Assembly: GCF_010501105.1 (NCBI RefSeq)
Contig: NZ_QVMQ01000021.1
Location: forward strand, 1-59,243
Origin: Dysgonomonas sp. 511
GTDB lineage: Bacteria > Bacteroidota > Bacteroidia > Bacteroidales > Dysgonomonadaceae
Length of the DNA stretch: 59,243 nucleotides
Reading direction: 5' to 3'
The stretch's first letter is position 1; every line of letters begins with the position of its first letter. The notes below the pieces were generated by a model. The model saw only the letters and a list, made by a program, of their open reading frames with translations. It did not search any database and was not told the origin of the DNA. This document shows, one piece after another, positions 19,965-29,039 of the stretch. A program made the translations under genes and the position numbers.

Positions 19965-21065
19965 TTATTTCATCAAATCCTTCATATAGATATCCAATAC
20001 CTTATTCGCAGCAGCGAAAGAGCTTATTTTAGCATCTAAAACCTGATTTTCACATATCTTCAACTCTTTCTGAATGTGCTGATTATTGTAGAAATTACTT
20101 TTAAGTTTTTCATTTATAGTCTCATACATCCAATATCTCGATTGGCTATTTCTGCGATGCTCAAAATATCCGTTTTCTTTCACAAAAGCGATATATTCAT
20201 CAATCATACCCAACACCTCCTCAATACCCAGATCATAATAACCCGAATATGTTAATACTCGTGGAGCCCAGCCGGAGTCGGGCAGGGGAAAAAGATGCAA
20301 AGCATTCTGAAAATGGGATTGTGCCAGACGAGCCTTCTCTATATTATTGCCATCGGCTTTATTGATAACGATGCCATCGGCCATTTCCATAATACCGCGC
20401 TTGATACCTTGCAATTCATCGCCTGTTCCTGCCAATTGGATCAATAGGAAGAAGTCGACCATCGAATGTACTGCCGTTTCAGATTGGCCTACACCAACTG
20501 TTTCTACAATAATGCGGTTAAATCCGGCAGCTTCGCAAAGTATAATCGTTTCGCGGGTTTTGCGTGCAACACCACCAAGCGATCCGGCAGAAGGAGAGGG
20601 GCGTATAAACGCATTATCCTGAGTAGAAAGACGTTCCATGCGTGTTTTATCGCCAAGAATACTGCCCTTGGTCACTTCGCTGGAAGGGTCGATGGCAAGT
20701 ACGGCGAGCTTGTTTCCTTCTTTTAGTATCTGCATGCCAAAAGAGTCGATTGATGTGCTTTTTCCGGCACCTGGAACCCCTGTTATGCCTATGCGGATAG
20801 AATTACCTGTATAGGGGAGGCATTTTTCGATAACTTCTTGTGCTACAGCCTGATGTTCAGGCTTTGAACTTTCAATAAGGGTCACAGCTTGTCCTAGAAG
20901 GGATATATCACCTTTTAAAATTCCTTCTACATATTCCGAAACTGTATATATTTTTCTTTTAAACTTCTTGAAATTATTTAGATAAGGATTTACTGTAGGC
21001 TGTTCTGAAATGCCTTTGTTGACACGTAAACCTTGAAATTGTTCATCATTTTCTACATGTTCCAT
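19965..21065 (-). CDS. meaB: Methylmalonyl-CoA mutase-associated GTPase MeaB
   Basis: MeaB/ArgK is a G3E-family P-loop GTPase that guards and reloads the B12 cofactor of methylmalonyl-CoA mutase. The 366-residue protein has Walker A GVPGAGKS (96-103), DPSSEVTKGSILGDKTRM, FIRPSPSAGSLGGVARKTRE, ETVGVGQSE, and the NKAD base-recognition motif. The mutase itself is not in the window. The gene is alone in its direction between a terminator and a gap of about 140 bp before folC; TATCTTTA upstream is an imperfect -7 box. Confidence 0.95.
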   Translation of the reverse strand: MEHVENDEQFQGLRVNKGISEQPTVNPYLNNFKKFKRKIYTVSEYVEGILKGDISLLGQAVTLIESSKPEHQAVAQEVIEKCLPYTGNSIRIGITGVPGAGKSTSIDSFGMQILKEGNKLAVLAIDPSSEVTKGSILGDKTRMERLSTQDNAFIRPSPSAGSLGGVARKTRETIILCEAAGFNRIIVETVGVGQSETAVHSMVDFFLLIQLAGTGDELQGIKRGIMEMADGIVINKADGNNIEKARLAQSHFQNALHLFPLPDSGWAPRVLTYSGYYDLGIEEVLGMIDEYIAFVKENGYFEHRRNSQSRYWMYETINEKLKSNFYNNQHIQKELKICENQVLDAKISSFAAANKVLDIYMKDLMK

Positions 21066-21207
21066 ATTGCGATTTATTTTTTTGTAAAGATAGGAAATAT
21101 AGTAAAATGGGAGTCCATATTCTGGGTTTAAAGTTCAGAATTAAACATAATACGAATTACATAACAAATGAACATTTTTTCATAGATTCGCGATCAAGAT
21201 ATTATTT

Positions 21208-22494
21208 TCAGGCAAATACTTCCAAAGCCTCTGCAACTACAAAATTACTTCCTCCAATAAATATAAAGTCTGAAGGTAAAGCCCAATCACGGGCAGCATT
21301 TACAGCTTCGGCTACAGTGGAATATGAATAACCCATCAGTCCCTTTTTTTGCCCCAAAGCCTGCAATTCCCTCTCGTTCATCGCTCGTGCGATAGACGCT
21401 CGCGTAAAGTAGTAAATAGCATTCTTGGGCAAAAGCGCGAGTACGGACGATATGTCTTTATCATTTACCATGCCCAAAACGATATGCAAAGTGTTGTATC
21501 TTTCGTCCTGCAGTTGCTTGGCAATATATTCCATTCCTGCCAGGTTGTGCCCGGTATCGCATACTATCTTGGGGTTCAGGTCTTGTATTATCTGCCAGCG
21601 TCCCATCAATCCTGTCAGTTCATTTACATAGGCAAAACCACTATAAACGGCTTTCGATGGAATAGTATATCCTAATAGGTGCAATTGATGAACAGCACAT
21701 AATACGGTAGCTGCATTTTTAACCTGTGCATAACCCGATAATTCTCCCTTCAAGTGGAGATGGTATTTAGTGTCGAAAAGCCATCCGCTTGCAGTTTTCA
21801 GGCTTGAATAAATAATATTCTCATCTTCAGCAAAAACGATAGGCGCCCCTACCCTTTCGGCAGTTTGCTCAAATACTTCGCGAACTTCGCCCGAGGCTTC
21901 ACCAATAACTACAGGTACGCCCGGTTTTATTATTCCAGCCTTCTCTGCTGCTATTTTAGGTAATGTGTCGCCTAGAAATTGCATATGATCGAAACTGATG
22001 TTGGTTATTATGCTCAGTTGTGGTGTAATAATGTTTGTACTATCGAGGCGTCCGCCCAGTCCGACCTCTATAATAGCCACATCGACCTGCATATCGGCAA
22101 AATAACTAAAAGCCATCATCATTGTCAACTCGAAAAATGATGGTTGTATCGGCTCAAAATATTCGCGATGGCGTTGCACAAAGTCTGTAATATAATCCTT
22201 CTCAATTTTTCCTCCATTCACACGGATACGTTCTCTAAAATCTACCAGATGGGGCGATGTATATAATCCGACCTTGAGTCCGGCCTCCTGCAATATAGCT
22301 GCTAATAGGTGCGATGTAGAACCTTTTCCATTGGTTCCGGCAACATGAATGGTTTTGTATTTTTTATGTGGATAACCGAAATATTTATCGAGAGCCAAGC
22401 TATTGTCAAGACCTTCTTTGTATGCTATTCCTCCTACTTTTTGATATACCGGCAATTGGTTATATAAATACTCCAGTGTTTCCTCGTAATTCAT
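21208..22494 (-). CDS. folC: Bifunctional folylpolyglutamate/dihydrofolate synthase
   Basis: FolC adds glutamate to dihydropteroate or to folates using ATP. The 428-residue protein has the Mur-ligase-like P-loop HVAGTNGKGSTSHL (50-63), the GLYTSPHLVDFRERIRVNG folate loop, FELTMMMAFSYFA, EVGLGGRLDSTN, and TNISFDHMQFLG. A C-terminal domain contains CDTGHNLAG. All major motifs are intact. Its promoter box lies 17 bp upstream of the start. Confidence 0.96.
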   Translation of the reverse strand: MNYEETLEYLYNQLPVYQKVGGIAYKEGLDNSLALDKYFGYPHKKYKTIHVAGTNGKGSTSHLLAAILQEAGLKVGLYTSPHLVDFRERIRVNGGKIEKDYITDFVQRHREYFEPIQPSFFELTMMMAFSYFADMQVDVAIIEVGLGGRLDSTNIITPQLSIITNISFDHMQFLGDTLPKIAAEKAGIIKPGVPVVIGEASGEVREVFEQTAERVGAPIVFAEDENIIYSSLKTASGWLFDTKYHLHLKGELSGYAQVKNAATVLCAVHQLHLLGYTIPSKAVYSGFAYVNELTGLMGRWQIIQDLNPKIVCDTGHNLAGMEYIAKQLQDERYNTLHIVLGMVNDKDISSVLALLPKNAIYYFTRASIARAMNERELQALGQKKGLMGYSYSTVAEAVNAARDWALPSDFIFIGGSNFVVAEALEVFA

Positions 22495-22510
22495 CTCCTT
22501 TCATTTTTTA

Positions 22511-22518
22511 CAAAGGTA
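22511..22518 (-). promoter_or_regulatory. Promoter -7 box for folC
   Basis: The minus strand reads TACCTTTG, matching TAnnTTTG, 17 bp upstream of the folC ATG. Confidence 0.5.
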
Positions 22519-22645
22519 CATAATATCCTTAATAACTGTAAGTAACAATTAGGAAATATCACAAATCGGTTTTCATCTAAAAAAACGGAAGTTTTCGTTT
22601 ATTTTCAGAATCGTTTTCGTGATATTTACTAACAGTTTCTTCGAT

Positions 22646-24013
22646 TTATCCGAACAATTGCCTGAATGCTTCTTCTACTTTTCGTACCTGAACAATCTCG
22701 ATATTGACCTTAGATGTAAAGCCTTTCAGGTTGTTTTGCGGGATAAGAATCTTGGTAAACCCAAGTTTTTCAGCTTCCAAAACACGTTGTTCGATACGGT
22801 TTACTGGACGAATTTCTCCCGATAGCCCGACTTCGCCCGTCATGCAAACATGCTTTTCGATAGAAAGATCGAGGCTTGATGATAATACAGCACTGATAAC
22901 AGCCAGATCCATCGCCGGATCGTTGACCTTCAGTCCGCCGGCTATATTCAGGAATACATCCTTCTGGATAAGCTTAAAGCCGGCACGTTTTTCCAATACA
23001 GCCAGCAACATATTCATCCGGCGCAGGTCGAAGCCTGTTGCCGAACGTTGTGGCGTACCATAGGCAGCAGTACTCACCAAGGCCTGAGTTTCGATGAGAA
23101 ATGGGCGTACACCCTCTATTGCCGCAGCAATCGACACCCCGCTCAGCCCTTCATGGTTTTGAGTCAGAAGCAATTCGGAAGGGTTGCTGACCTCGCGCAG
23201 CCCATTCTGCCGCATTTCGTAAATACCCAGCTCTGCCGTACTGCCAAAACGGTTTTTAATGCTGCGCAGGATACGGTACATGTAGTGTTGGTCGCCTTCG
23301 AACTGCAACACTGTATCTACAATGTGTTCCAATACCTTAGGCCCGGCAATGCTGCCTTCTTTATTGATATGCCCGATTACTACGACAGGCGTATTGGTTT
23401 CCTTGGCAAATTTAAGTATAGCTGCAGAACATTCGCGCACTTGAGATACGCTTCCCGGAGACGATTCCACCGCATCGGTGTATATGGTCTGTATAGAGTC
23501 TACGATAACTAAACCGGGATTTACATTCTGTATATGCACAAATATCTGTTCCAGATTGGTTTCGCAAACGATATAGCAGTTGTCATTCGCCGGATTTATA
23601 CGGTCGGCACGCAGTTTCAATTGGCGAGCACTCTCCTCGCCCGATACATAAAGCGTTTTCAGGCTTTTGAGATTCAATACCGTCTGTAAAATAAGTGTCG
23701 ATTTGCCAATACCCGGTTCGCCGCCAATCAATACCAGAGAGCCGGGAACCATACCGCCCCCCAAAACCCGGTTGAGTTCGCCATCGAGCAGGTCTATACG
23801 GGGTTCTTCGCCTGTCTCTACGTTTTTCAGCAACAAGGGTTTTGCTTTCGATGTTTCGAAGGCTGTCAAACCTCCTTTCGACGGCGACTTTTCCTTACTT
23901 ACCAATTCTTCTACATATGTGTTCCATTCGCCGCAAACGGGGCATTTGCCAAGCCATTTGGGCGAGTCGTTGCCACAATTGCTGCAAACATATACCGATT
24001 TTACTTTTGCCAT
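22646..24013 (-). CDS. radA: DNA repair protein RadA
   Basis: RadA is a RecA-related helicase that drives branch migration during recombination. The 455-residue protein has an N-terminal C4 zinc finger (C10, C13, C24, C27), Walker A GEPGIGKS (98-105), the RadA-specific KNRFGS motif, and a C-terminal Lon-protease-like domain (GLSGEIRPV). Its start lies inside the last codons of the upstream serine protease gene (13-bp overlap). The two are therefore translated from one message, together with aroK. Confidence 0.96.
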   Translation of the reverse strand: MAKVKSVYVCSNCGNDSPKWLGKCPVCGEWNTYVEELVSKEKSPSKGGLTAFETSKAKPLLLKNVETGEEPRIDLLDGELNRVLGGGMVPGSLVLIGGEPGIGKSTLILQTVLNLKSLKTLYVSGEESARQLKLRADRINPANDNCYIVCETNLEQIFVHIQNVNPGLVIVDSIQTIYTDAVESSPGSVSQVRECSAAILKFAKETNTPVVVIGHINKEGSIAGPKVLEHIVDTVLQFEGDQHYMYRILRSIKNRFGSTAELGIYEMRQNGLREVSNPSELLLTQNHEGLSGVSIAAAIEGVRPFLIETQALVSTAAYGTPQRSATGFDLRRMNMLLAVLEKRAGFKLIQKDVFLNIAGGLKVNDPAMDLAVISAVLSSSLDLSIEKHVCMTGEVGLSGEIRPVNRIEQRVLEAEKLGFTKILIPQNNLKGFTSKVNIEIVQVRKVEEAFRQLFG

Positions 24014-25848
24014 AATATTTTTTCGGTCTGAGTCCCCTTGTTTTGAGTCTTAATTTGTATAACATACACCCCTTTGTTGAACGGCGACATATCTATTGTA
24101 TGAGGAAAATCTTTCACGTTCTTTCTATCATACAATACGTCGGCGTCGAGATTTATAAGCCTTATCTGGGGCACTATATCATCGCCATAAACATTTATAA
24201 TTATACTGGCATCCTTGCTTGCTATTTCTATGTTCTTATATACAGTAGCCTGTATTTCTTTTTCTTTGCCTCGCTTATCGGTTACTTTGATAGTCGTATT
24301 GCCCCTTTTATATGAAATAATCTCTATTTCATCGTCTGTTACGGTCGCCGAAGCAATTGTATTATCGGCCGAAGTTACCGTATAGTTGCCATTCCCCGAT
24401 AATATTTTCACTTTAGCCGAAGTATTAATCAGCAGGCTTACATCTGCCTTATCAAGAACTAATTCATTCTCAACATTCTCTATATTATACAATCCGCTCA
24501 AGGCTTTCACATCCTGTCCTTCAGGATCGAGGTATGTCGCCAGTTTGGTATCTATGCCCTGAAAAACGTTAGCCCCGATATATTGATTCCAGTTGTACCA
24601 GAATTTACCGTAGACATCTGTTCTGTACCGATCGGAAGCACTGCAATCGAAAGCATCTCCACCCGAAAGAGTTCCTACAATCAAGCCGTTGTTGTTGAGC
24701 ATAGGAGCTCCCGAAGAGCCTCCTTGTGTACCTACATCGCTGTATCCTACCACCCAGTAATTATTATTGGTGCCTATATCCTCCCATTTACCATGTGCTG
24801 GGGAGCTGGCATACGACGAAATCTTCTTCACATCTCCCCGGGGATGATGTATAACCTTTCCATTTTTTATGTTAGCGGCAGTATTTTCCCTGTCCCAACC
24901 GTTGAAATATACATCCCAGTCGCCGGGTATAGCTTCCGAGAGTTCGAGTAAGGCGACATCGCCCCCCATACCCAGCGGATTGATAACTCTGAGCTGCGAG
25001 CCCTTGTGAAACTTATATCCCGGAGGCGCTGCATTTGCACAAGATGGCGATTCGTATTCGAAAAAGAATGATGTATTAGCACCTACTTGGGCAGCTGTCA
25101 TATTCTCGAAACAGTGATTCGCTGTCAGTATATATGGTTTCTTATCGTTAGCGGTATTATTCACCAGCGAACCGGAGCAAAGATATGTTTTTCCATCACT
25201 CTTTTCCATTCTGAGATGGACAACACCTTTCTTTATTGTCTGCCATTGTTCGTCGTCTACACAGTTGATGTTTACCATACACGAGAGCGAAGACCTGAAT
25301 CCCGATAAATACCCTGTTTCGGTGGAATACTTATACCCTACCCCATTTATCAGCAATTCCGGTTTCTTATTGTCGGGCGAAACATATTCGAGTATGGCAT
25401 TATCACCCGCCAGGTTTTCGATCGAGTATGCCCCTTTATGCGGATTGTCGTTGTGGCGATACACAATTGCATCGGTCATATTCTCCTTATTATATACATA
25501 GAGTTCGGCTCCCTGTGGCAAATAAAAATTATCGAAACTAATAAAGAATCCCTTTGCGCCTGGCACGTTGATTATTAGCTGCCATACATTTTTGCCTGCC
25601 AACCGGGTCCACACACCAACTGTATCCGAACTGATTCCCAGCTTATACATCTTGGCTTCGGCCAGCGGATGCCCGACACGCCTGTCGATGATATCGGCAA
25701 CAGTAAACTTTGTTTCAGGCTCCACTATTACAGATATCTCCGATTTGTCTTTATTATAAGAATATTGTGGATTCTGAGCCAAGAGCAAAATGGATGGCAT
25801 AAACAAGGTTATAGCTGCCAATAATCTTCTGGTGATTTTTCTAATCAT
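24001..25848 (-). CDS. Secreted trypsin-like serine protease with T9SS sorting domain
   Basis: The 615-residue protein has a signal peptide (about 1-24), a propeptide-like beta domain (30-180), and a trypsin-fold domain resembling lysyl endopeptidase/Achromobacter protease I. The triad is H245 (LTANHC), D297 (GGDVALLEL) and S379 (GTQGGSSGAP). After it come a BIG2-like beta domain (about 460-540) and a C-terminal sorting segment (KGVYVIQIKT...EKILWQK) of the type recognised by the type IX secretion system. It is likely exported to the surface or medium to degrade protein. Its ATG overlaps the aroK stop by 4 bp (ATGA) and its end overlaps radA by 13 bp. Confidence 0.85.
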   Translation of the reverse strand: MIRKITRRLLAAITLFMPSILLLAQNPQYSYNKDKSEISVIVEPETKFTVADIIDRRVGHPLAEAKMYKLGISSDTVGVWTRLAGKNVWQLIINVPGAKGFFISFDNFYLPQGAELYVYNKENMTDAIVYRHNDNPHKGAYSIENLAGDNAILEYVSPDNKKPELLINGVGYKYSTETGYLSGFRSSLSCMVNINCVDDEQWQTIKKGVVHLRMEKSDGKTYLCSGSLVNNTANDKKPYILTANHCFENMTAAQVGANTSFFFEYESPSCANAAPPGYKFHKGSQLRVINPLGMGGDVALLELSEAIPGDWDVYFNGWDRENTAANIKNGKVIHHPRGDVKKISSYASSPAHGKWEDIGTNNNYWVVGYSDVGTQGGSSGAPMLNNNGLIVGTLSGGDAFDCSASDRYRTDVYGKFWYNWNQYIGANVFQGIDTKLATYLDPEGQDVKALSGLYNIENVENELVLDKADVSLLINTSAKVKILSGNGNYTVTSADNTIASATVTDDEIEIISYKRGNTTIKVTDKRGKEKEIQATVYKNIEIASKDASIIINVYGDDIVPQIRLINLDADVLYDRKNVKDFPHTIDMSPFNKGVYVIQIKTQNKGTQTEKILWQK

Positions 25849-26366
25849 AATCTATCTATCAGTTTGTCAATGTATTTGTGAATATCGTCGCGGCAAACAA
25901 GTTCTTCCATCTCGAAAATAATGGCGGCCTGCAAATAGAACGGCTCACGCTTGCTGAGTGTTTCACAGACAAATGTATAAAGTTCGTCTTCGTTTTTATC
26001 TTTTATCAAGGGACGTTTATCCTTGCATGTATTCAGCCGAGCCGATAATGCTTCGGGGCTTGCTTTGAGGTACACCGTAGTACCCACAGCATTCATGTAA
26101 TCCATATTGTCGAAAAAGCAAGGGGTCCCCCCTCCCGCCGAAATTACAACATTCTCAAATTCACCTACTTCGTGAAGCATATTTCGCTCGATATTGCGGA
26201 AACCTTCTTCGCCCGATTCCTGAAAAAGCTGCCCGACTGTCTTCTGGTATCGCCCTTGTATAAAATGGTCGAGGTCGATAAAGTCAAGTCCCATCTTTTT
26301 TGCCAATTCGCGTCCGGCAGTTGTTTTTCCGGCACCCATATATCCTATAAGGAATATCTTTTTCAT
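25845..26366 (-). CDS. aroK: Shikimate kinase
   Basis: AroK phosphorylates shikimate with ATP in aromatic amino acid synthesis. The 173-residue protein has the P-loop GYMGAGKTT (8-16), the shikimate-binding DLDHFI (D32/D34 region), SAGGGTPC with the GGG shikimate loop, and the lid RPLI. No other aro gene is adjacent. The downstream protease gene starts within its stop codon, so aroK leads an aroK-protease-radA operon. Confidence 0.95.
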   Translation of the reverse strand: MKKIFLIGYMGAGKTTAGRELAKKMGLDFIDLDHFIQGRYQKTVGQLFQESGEEGFRNIERNMLHEVGEFENVVISAGGGTPCFFDNMDYMNAVGTTVYLKASPEALSARLNTCKDKRPLIKDKNEDELYTFVCETLSKREPFYLQAAIIFEMEELVCRDDIHKYIDKLIDRL

Positions 26367-26437
26367 CTTTTAATAATTATCGCTCCTATCAAATTGTATT
26401 ACAGACTGCCTAAGTCATTCGATTTGTGCGTGACATA

Positions 26438-26445
26438 CAAATGTA
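26438..26445 (-). promoter_or_regulatory. Promoter -7 box for the aroK operon
   Basis: The minus strand reads TACATTTG, matching TAnnTTTG, about 72 bp upstream of the aroK start. Confidence 0.45.
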
Positions 26446-26528
26446 AGAATAAAATATAAAAGGTTGTTTTTATTGATTAATATATTCTCAAGTATAGGCT
26501 TTGCCGCGATAGATAACAAGGTGTAAAA

Positions 26529-27296
26529 TTATACCTTAGATATATATTCAAAGAAATCGCTTTCGAAACGCGAAAAACCTCCACCGTACGACACTTCTAT
26601 AGCCTCGCGGCTATTCTTTCCATCCTTTATTTCCCTTATTATATTAATTACGATTTGCGGGTCTTTCTGCATCAGGAATTGTACAATGGAATAGCCCAAA
26701 GCATATCCGTAATTTTCGTGTGTAAAGGATTTTTTCGAAAACTGCTTGTGGCTCCAGTCCAAAAACTCCTCTATATTTATATCCTGGGTGTCAACCATTG
26801 TTTTCACACGCATGAAAAATGTATTGTGAGGCTGGTGCTTTACAGTTTTTCCTGCCTTTGTATTGCCAAAATACACAGCCAACCCCTCATTGAGCCATAT
26901 AGGAACTGAGCCAAAATAGGTATTGACAAAGAAATGGCTAAGCTCGTGATAACAGGTGCTTAAAAACCCATTTTCGTGCCGATCTTTGCATACTACTGCC
27001 TCTTTATTCTTTCGCGAATAGAAGCCCATCGAGCGGTGGTGGGTCGTATTTGTCTGCTCTTTCTGGTACATCAGGTAATCGCCATACTTGGAAAAGATAA
27101 CAAGCCTGACATCTGTACTATTTATTGCCGAATCGGGCAATACCTTATTGTAAAATTCGAGCTGATGGCTGATAACCTGTTCCAATACTTTCTGTTCTTT
27201 TTTGTCAAGCACCTTATCATTGTCTTTTATTGCATATTGGGCGCATGCAATATCCGCTATCAGCAACAGGAGAAATGCAATATATATCTTTCTCAT
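26529..27296 (-). CDS. Exported HExxH putative metallopeptidase (DUF1570-like)
   Basis: The 255-residue protein has a signal peptide (about 1-19, ending CAQ) and a gluzincin-type zinc site: H117-E118-LS-H121, with the third ligand likely E137 in WLNEGLAVYFG. The spacing and the NEGxA phrase resemble DUF1570/peptidase MA-like proteins, so hydrolysis of a periplasmic protein or peptide is plausible but unproven. Its ATG overlaps the stop of the upstream M23-fold gene by 4 bp, indicating coupled translation and possibly a joint task. Confidence 0.75.
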   Translation of the reverse strand: MRKIYIAFLLLLIADIACAQYAIKDNDKVLDKKEQKVLEQVISHQLEFYNKVLPDSAINSTDVRLVIFSKYGDYLMYQKEQTNTTHHRSMGFYSRKNKEAVVCKDRHENGFLSTCYHELSHFFVNTYFGSVPIWLNEGLAVYFGNTKAGKTVKHQPHNTFFMRVKTMVDTQDINIEEFLDWSHKQFSKKSFTHENYGYALGYSIVQFLMQKDPQIVINIIREIKDGKNSREAIEVSYGGGFSRFESDFFEYISKV

Positions 27297-28165
27297 TTCT
27301 GTTCTTTCTTTTTCAGGTACTTTGCACGTTCTTTTTTGCTCATATCCTGCATTATAAGCTCGTCGGTCAGTTCGCTTACATATGTCGTTTTTTCCTCCAA
27401 CTTGCCATCGCCACTATTCAACGAATGAAATACAGGAACCAGGTTGCTATGCTTAATGCCGGTTTCATCGTTGTTTACCATGTTTTTGTCGAGAAAGAAA
27501 ACTGAGAAGTGTATTAGTTTTCTCTCATTGTCGCCTGGTTTTACAATGGCTATAGGTTGGCCTACCGAAACCGATTCGCCGGGATATACCAACACTTTCT
27601 GAAATTTAGAATATTGGCCAAAAGTTCCATCCTCATGGTATATGATTATCTTATCGTCTTTCGACAATGTTCTGTTTGCGGTATCGGTCAACCGGTCGTC
27701 GCATACCACTCCGCCCCGGCATGCATAAACGGTATCGCCCGCAAATTTCAGGTTAAACACCGATGTAAACGCCCTGTTTCGTGCCGGAATATATTGTATG
27801 CTGTCTCCGGGCTTTACCGGCAAAGCATAAACATGGCCGGGGTTTATTTTCTTATTTAGGGAACCCCTGTATGTTCTCGACGAATAGTTGTAGCCTCCGC
27901 TTGAAAGGCCATTTTTTACCAATGTTGCTACTATCTTATCGCTTTTGCGGGATATTACCTGCCCCCTGAAGTTTCCTCTTACCTCATAATCTCCTTCTAT
28001 GTTCAGGCTGATATAGTAATCGCAGAAATCTTCATTTTTTGCTGTTATAACTATATTTCCGTTCTTATCGCGTTCACTTTTGAATGAAATAGCCCTTGTA
28101 TGCTGCTGGGCAAGCAATACGGATGATGATAGTGCGAGTAAGATTAACAGGATAACATTTTTCAT
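27293..28165 (-). CDS. M23/LytM-fold protein with degenerate zinc site
   Basis: The 290-residue protein has a signal peptide (about 1-19) and, from about residue 130, the beta-strand pattern of M23 endopeptidases: GDTVYACRGGVV, IIIYHEDGTFGQYSKF, VYPGESVSVGQPIAIV, LIHFSVFFLD. The metal ligands are mostly gone. The HxxxD segment before GDTVYA reads FTSVFNLKF, the YAHL histidine is K187, and the final HxH reads L217-I-H219. It therefore probably binds peptidoglycan or a partner rather than cutting, as EnvC- or NlpD-type activators do. It is coupled to the downstream HExxH gene by an ATGA overlap. Confidence 0.75.
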   Translation of the reverse strand: MKNVILLILLALSSSVLLAQQHTRAISFKSERDKNGNIVITAKNEDFCDYYISLNIEGDYEVRGNFRGQVISRKSDKIVATLVKNGLSSGGYNYSSRTYRGSLNKKINPGHVYALPVKPGDSIQYIPARNRAFTSVFNLKFAGDTVYACRGGVVCDDRLTDTANRTLSKDDKIIIYHEDGTFGQYSKFQKVLVYPGESVSVGQPIAIVKPGDNERKLIHFSVFFLDKNMVNNDETGIKHSNLVPVFHSLNSGDGKLEEKTTYVSELTDELIMQDMSKKERAKYLKKKEQK

Positions 28166-28207
28166 ATTCGTATGCTATTTTAAAGAACATCTGGTATAGA
28201 TAAGGAA

Positions 28208-28240
28208 ACTCCAACCACCCACTTACTGGCAGTTGGAGCT
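28208..28240 (-). terminator. Terminator of the helical lipoprotein gene
   Basis: The stem CTCCAAC (28209-28215) with GTTGGAG (28232-28238) is followed on the minus strand by TTTCCTT. It separates the lipoprotein gene from the M23-fold gene. Confidence 0.5.
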
Positions 28241-28254
28241 AAGTAACTGTATTT

Positions 28255-28887
28255 TTATTTAGTGACAGTGATTTTCACATTCTTGATATCACTAAATGCG
28301 GTCAACTCTTCCGGATTCAACGCGAAACTAACCAAAGAGTATTTGCGTTCTCCCTTTATCTTGTCTATTGTTGCATTCTTTATCAGGAATACTTTGCCTG
28401 TAGAGTTGCTACACTCGAACTTACATTTGTAAGTGCCTTCTTCCATAATAATGAAATAAGCATCTACAACCGGAGTTTCTTTATATTTAGCAAAATAATC
28501 GAGAGAAACACCCGAGCAGAAATTGGCAGTATAAGGCAATTCATCATAATGAGTCTCAACCTCTTCGTTGAAACCGTCTACAAATCCATCGACTGTCTGT
28601 ACTACTGTACGGCCTGCAACAGAAGCTACTTTTTCGGCATGGGCGTCTAGCAGGCGGTCGACACTGCGCCCTACCCCAACGGCAACTTTCCCGGCGGCAT
28701 CTGTAGCTTTTTCACTAACGCGCTCACCATGTTCATCCACGGCTTCGGCAACTCCTTCTACCACATCCAAACCTGTTTCAGCTATAGTTTTCGATACTTT
28801 CTTCACACACCCCGAACAAGAGCTAAAAAGCATAACTATAACAGAGCAGATAAAAATAAAAATTACAAAAATTGATAGTTTTTTCAT
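28255..28887 (-). CDS. Lipoprotein with long amphipathic helix
   Basis: The 210-residue protein has a signal peptide and lipobox (LFSSC, C24). Residues about 28-115 form an Ala/Val/Asp/Glu-rich amphipathic helix with two loosely repeated units: one starts VDEHGERVSEKATDAAGKVA, the other LDAHAEKVASVAGRTVVQT. The C-terminal half (120-210) looks like a small beta domain ending in DIKNVKITVTK. I do not recognise a family. The helical part resembles apolipoprotein-like or YtxH-like surface proteins, so membrane or partner binding is possible. It has its own promoter box and a terminator. Confidence 0.7.
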   Translation of the reverse strand: MKKLSIFVIFIFICSVIVMLFSSCSGCVKKVSKTIAETGLDVVEGVAEAVDEHGERVSEKATDAAGKVAVGVGRSVDRLLDAHAEKVASVAGRTVVQTVDGFVDGFNEEVETHYDELPYTANFCSGVSLDYFAKYKETPVVDAYFIIMEEGTYKCKFECSNSTGKVFLIKNATIDKIKGERKYSLVSFALNPEELTAFSDIKNVKITVTK

Positions 28888-28916
28888 ATTTCTTTTAGTT
28901 TGTTAAGTTTATGGGG

Positions 28917-28924
28917 CAAATATA
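28917..28924 (-). promoter_or_regulatory. Promoter -7 box for the helical lipoprotein
   Basis: The minus strand reads TATATTTG, matching TAnnTTTG, 30 bp upstream of the start. Confidence 0.5.
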
Positions 28925-28973
28925 GATAAAAAAGGATTATTATAATTGCAATATTAAGTCGTTGATTATAATA

Positions 28974-29010
28974 AAGAAGATGTCCTTTATTACTTTTAGG
29001 ACACCTTCTT
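28974..29010 (-). terminator. Terminator of the ROK kinase gene
   Basis: The stem AAGAAGATGTCCT with AGGACACCTTCTT has one internal mismatch and an 11-base loop, with a T-rich flank on the minus strand. It lies 30 bp after the stop codon. Confidence 0.7.
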
Positions 29011-29039
29011 CATATTTGCGGTGTTAGTCTAAGTAACTG

